This document shows, piece after piece, positions 63,753-64,000 of a stretch of 64,000 nt of DNA. This DNA is from Histomonas meleagridis (Eukaryota > Parabasalia > Tritrichomonadida > Dientamoebidae): positions 1-64,000 of the forward strand of contig WSYJ01000099.1 of assembly GCA_020186115.1 (NCBI GenBank). Reading direction: 5' to 3'. How positions within the stretch are numbered: position 1 is the stretch's first letter; each line of letters opens with the position of its first letter. Under the pieces are notes generated by a model that did not search any database, was not told where the DNA came from, and saw only the letters and a program-made list of their open reading frames with translations. The translations under genes and the position numbers were made by a program.

Positions 63753-63766
63753 CTTAAACGTTTAAG
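63753..63766. promoter_or_regulatory. Perfect palindrome upstream of TOR
   Basis: CTTAAACGTTTAAG is a perfect 14-bp palindrome 28 bp upstream of the TOR ATG. It contains the Myb-type AACG core on both strands. The plus-strand sequence TGTCACTTTTGG nearby (63739) is an initiator in the opposite direction, so a divergent transcript may start here. Confidence 0.4.
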
Positions 63767-64000
63767 TGCATGAAAATTATTATCCAATTATTTATTAGTA
63801 ACGATAGGGTACCGAAAGTGACCATCTTAATATGAGTATTCAATTCATAATGAAATAAGCAAATTTGAAAATCAACACTAAGATATTAGGATAATAGATT
63901 GGTCTTGGTTTAGTTGATAGGAAATTCAATGATTAAAGATTGTTTTTATCAGAAAAACGCGGCACAGAGAAAATTAGTTTTTTGTCCTTCGACTTTGCAT

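Noticed and set aside
63900-64000. Start of another gene at the right edge
   Set aside because: The only ATG reading leftward from the edge meets a stop after eight codons, and nothing else coding-like is visible.

Overview
The window looks like nuclear DNA from an AT-rich, nearly intronless, gene-dense protist, most likely a trichomonad (Parabasalia, probably Tritrichomonas or a relative). This is an inference. It rests on a divergent H3/H4 pair, TCAYTW-type initiators 10-30 nt before start codons, Myb-like AACGGT/ACCGTT elements upstream of genes, very short spacers, a large multi-membrane PAS/cyclase-type receptor, a MULE relic, and a tandem 5S array whose spacer carries a protein gene (5S spacers holding a ubiquitin gene or repeats are published for Tritrichomonas foetus).

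Left third (1-17281): a tandem array of about 1.32-kb units. Each unit holds a 117-nt 5S rRNA gene on the minus strand, with a T5 Pol III terminator, and on the plus strand a gene for a charged protein of about 215 residues with weak MLF (myeloid leukemia factor)-like features. Fourteen protein-gene copies and thirteen 5S copies (one truncated) are present. Only the copy at 13495 is open from start to stop. Many units carry homopolymer indels or blocks of pure A or T that replace normal sequence without changing its length, so assembly or consensus error is likely to explain much of the damage.

Middle (17.3-31.4 kb): compact housekeeping genes. These are a sequon-tailed membrane protein, an ER thioredoxin/PDI membrane protein, ribosomal uL22, a divergent H4/H3 pair with E2F-like sites, eEF1B guanine-exchange subunit, profilin, an acidic protein, Elp2, a coiled-coil protein, a frameshifted C-terminal piece of CYFIP/Sra1 (WAVE complex), a Rab4/14-like GTPase and a divergent PP1-like phosphatase.

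Right half (31.7-63.7 kb): mostly very large minus-strand genes. Two helical proteins end in tuberin/RapGAP-like domains that lack the asparagine thumb. They are followed by a decayed MULE transposase, a PAS receptor with a degenerate cyclase domain, tRNA-Lys(UUU) and a CK1 kinase (both plus strand), a HEAT-repeat giant, an SPRY-repeat protein, two gene relics (an Nbp35/Mrp ATPase fragment and a lipocalin-like protein), and a TOR kinase of 2171 residues. The TOR kinase and the two GAP-like proteins could belong to one growth-control pathway, but nothing in the sequence proves a link. The profilin and the CYFIP fragment both point to actin control.
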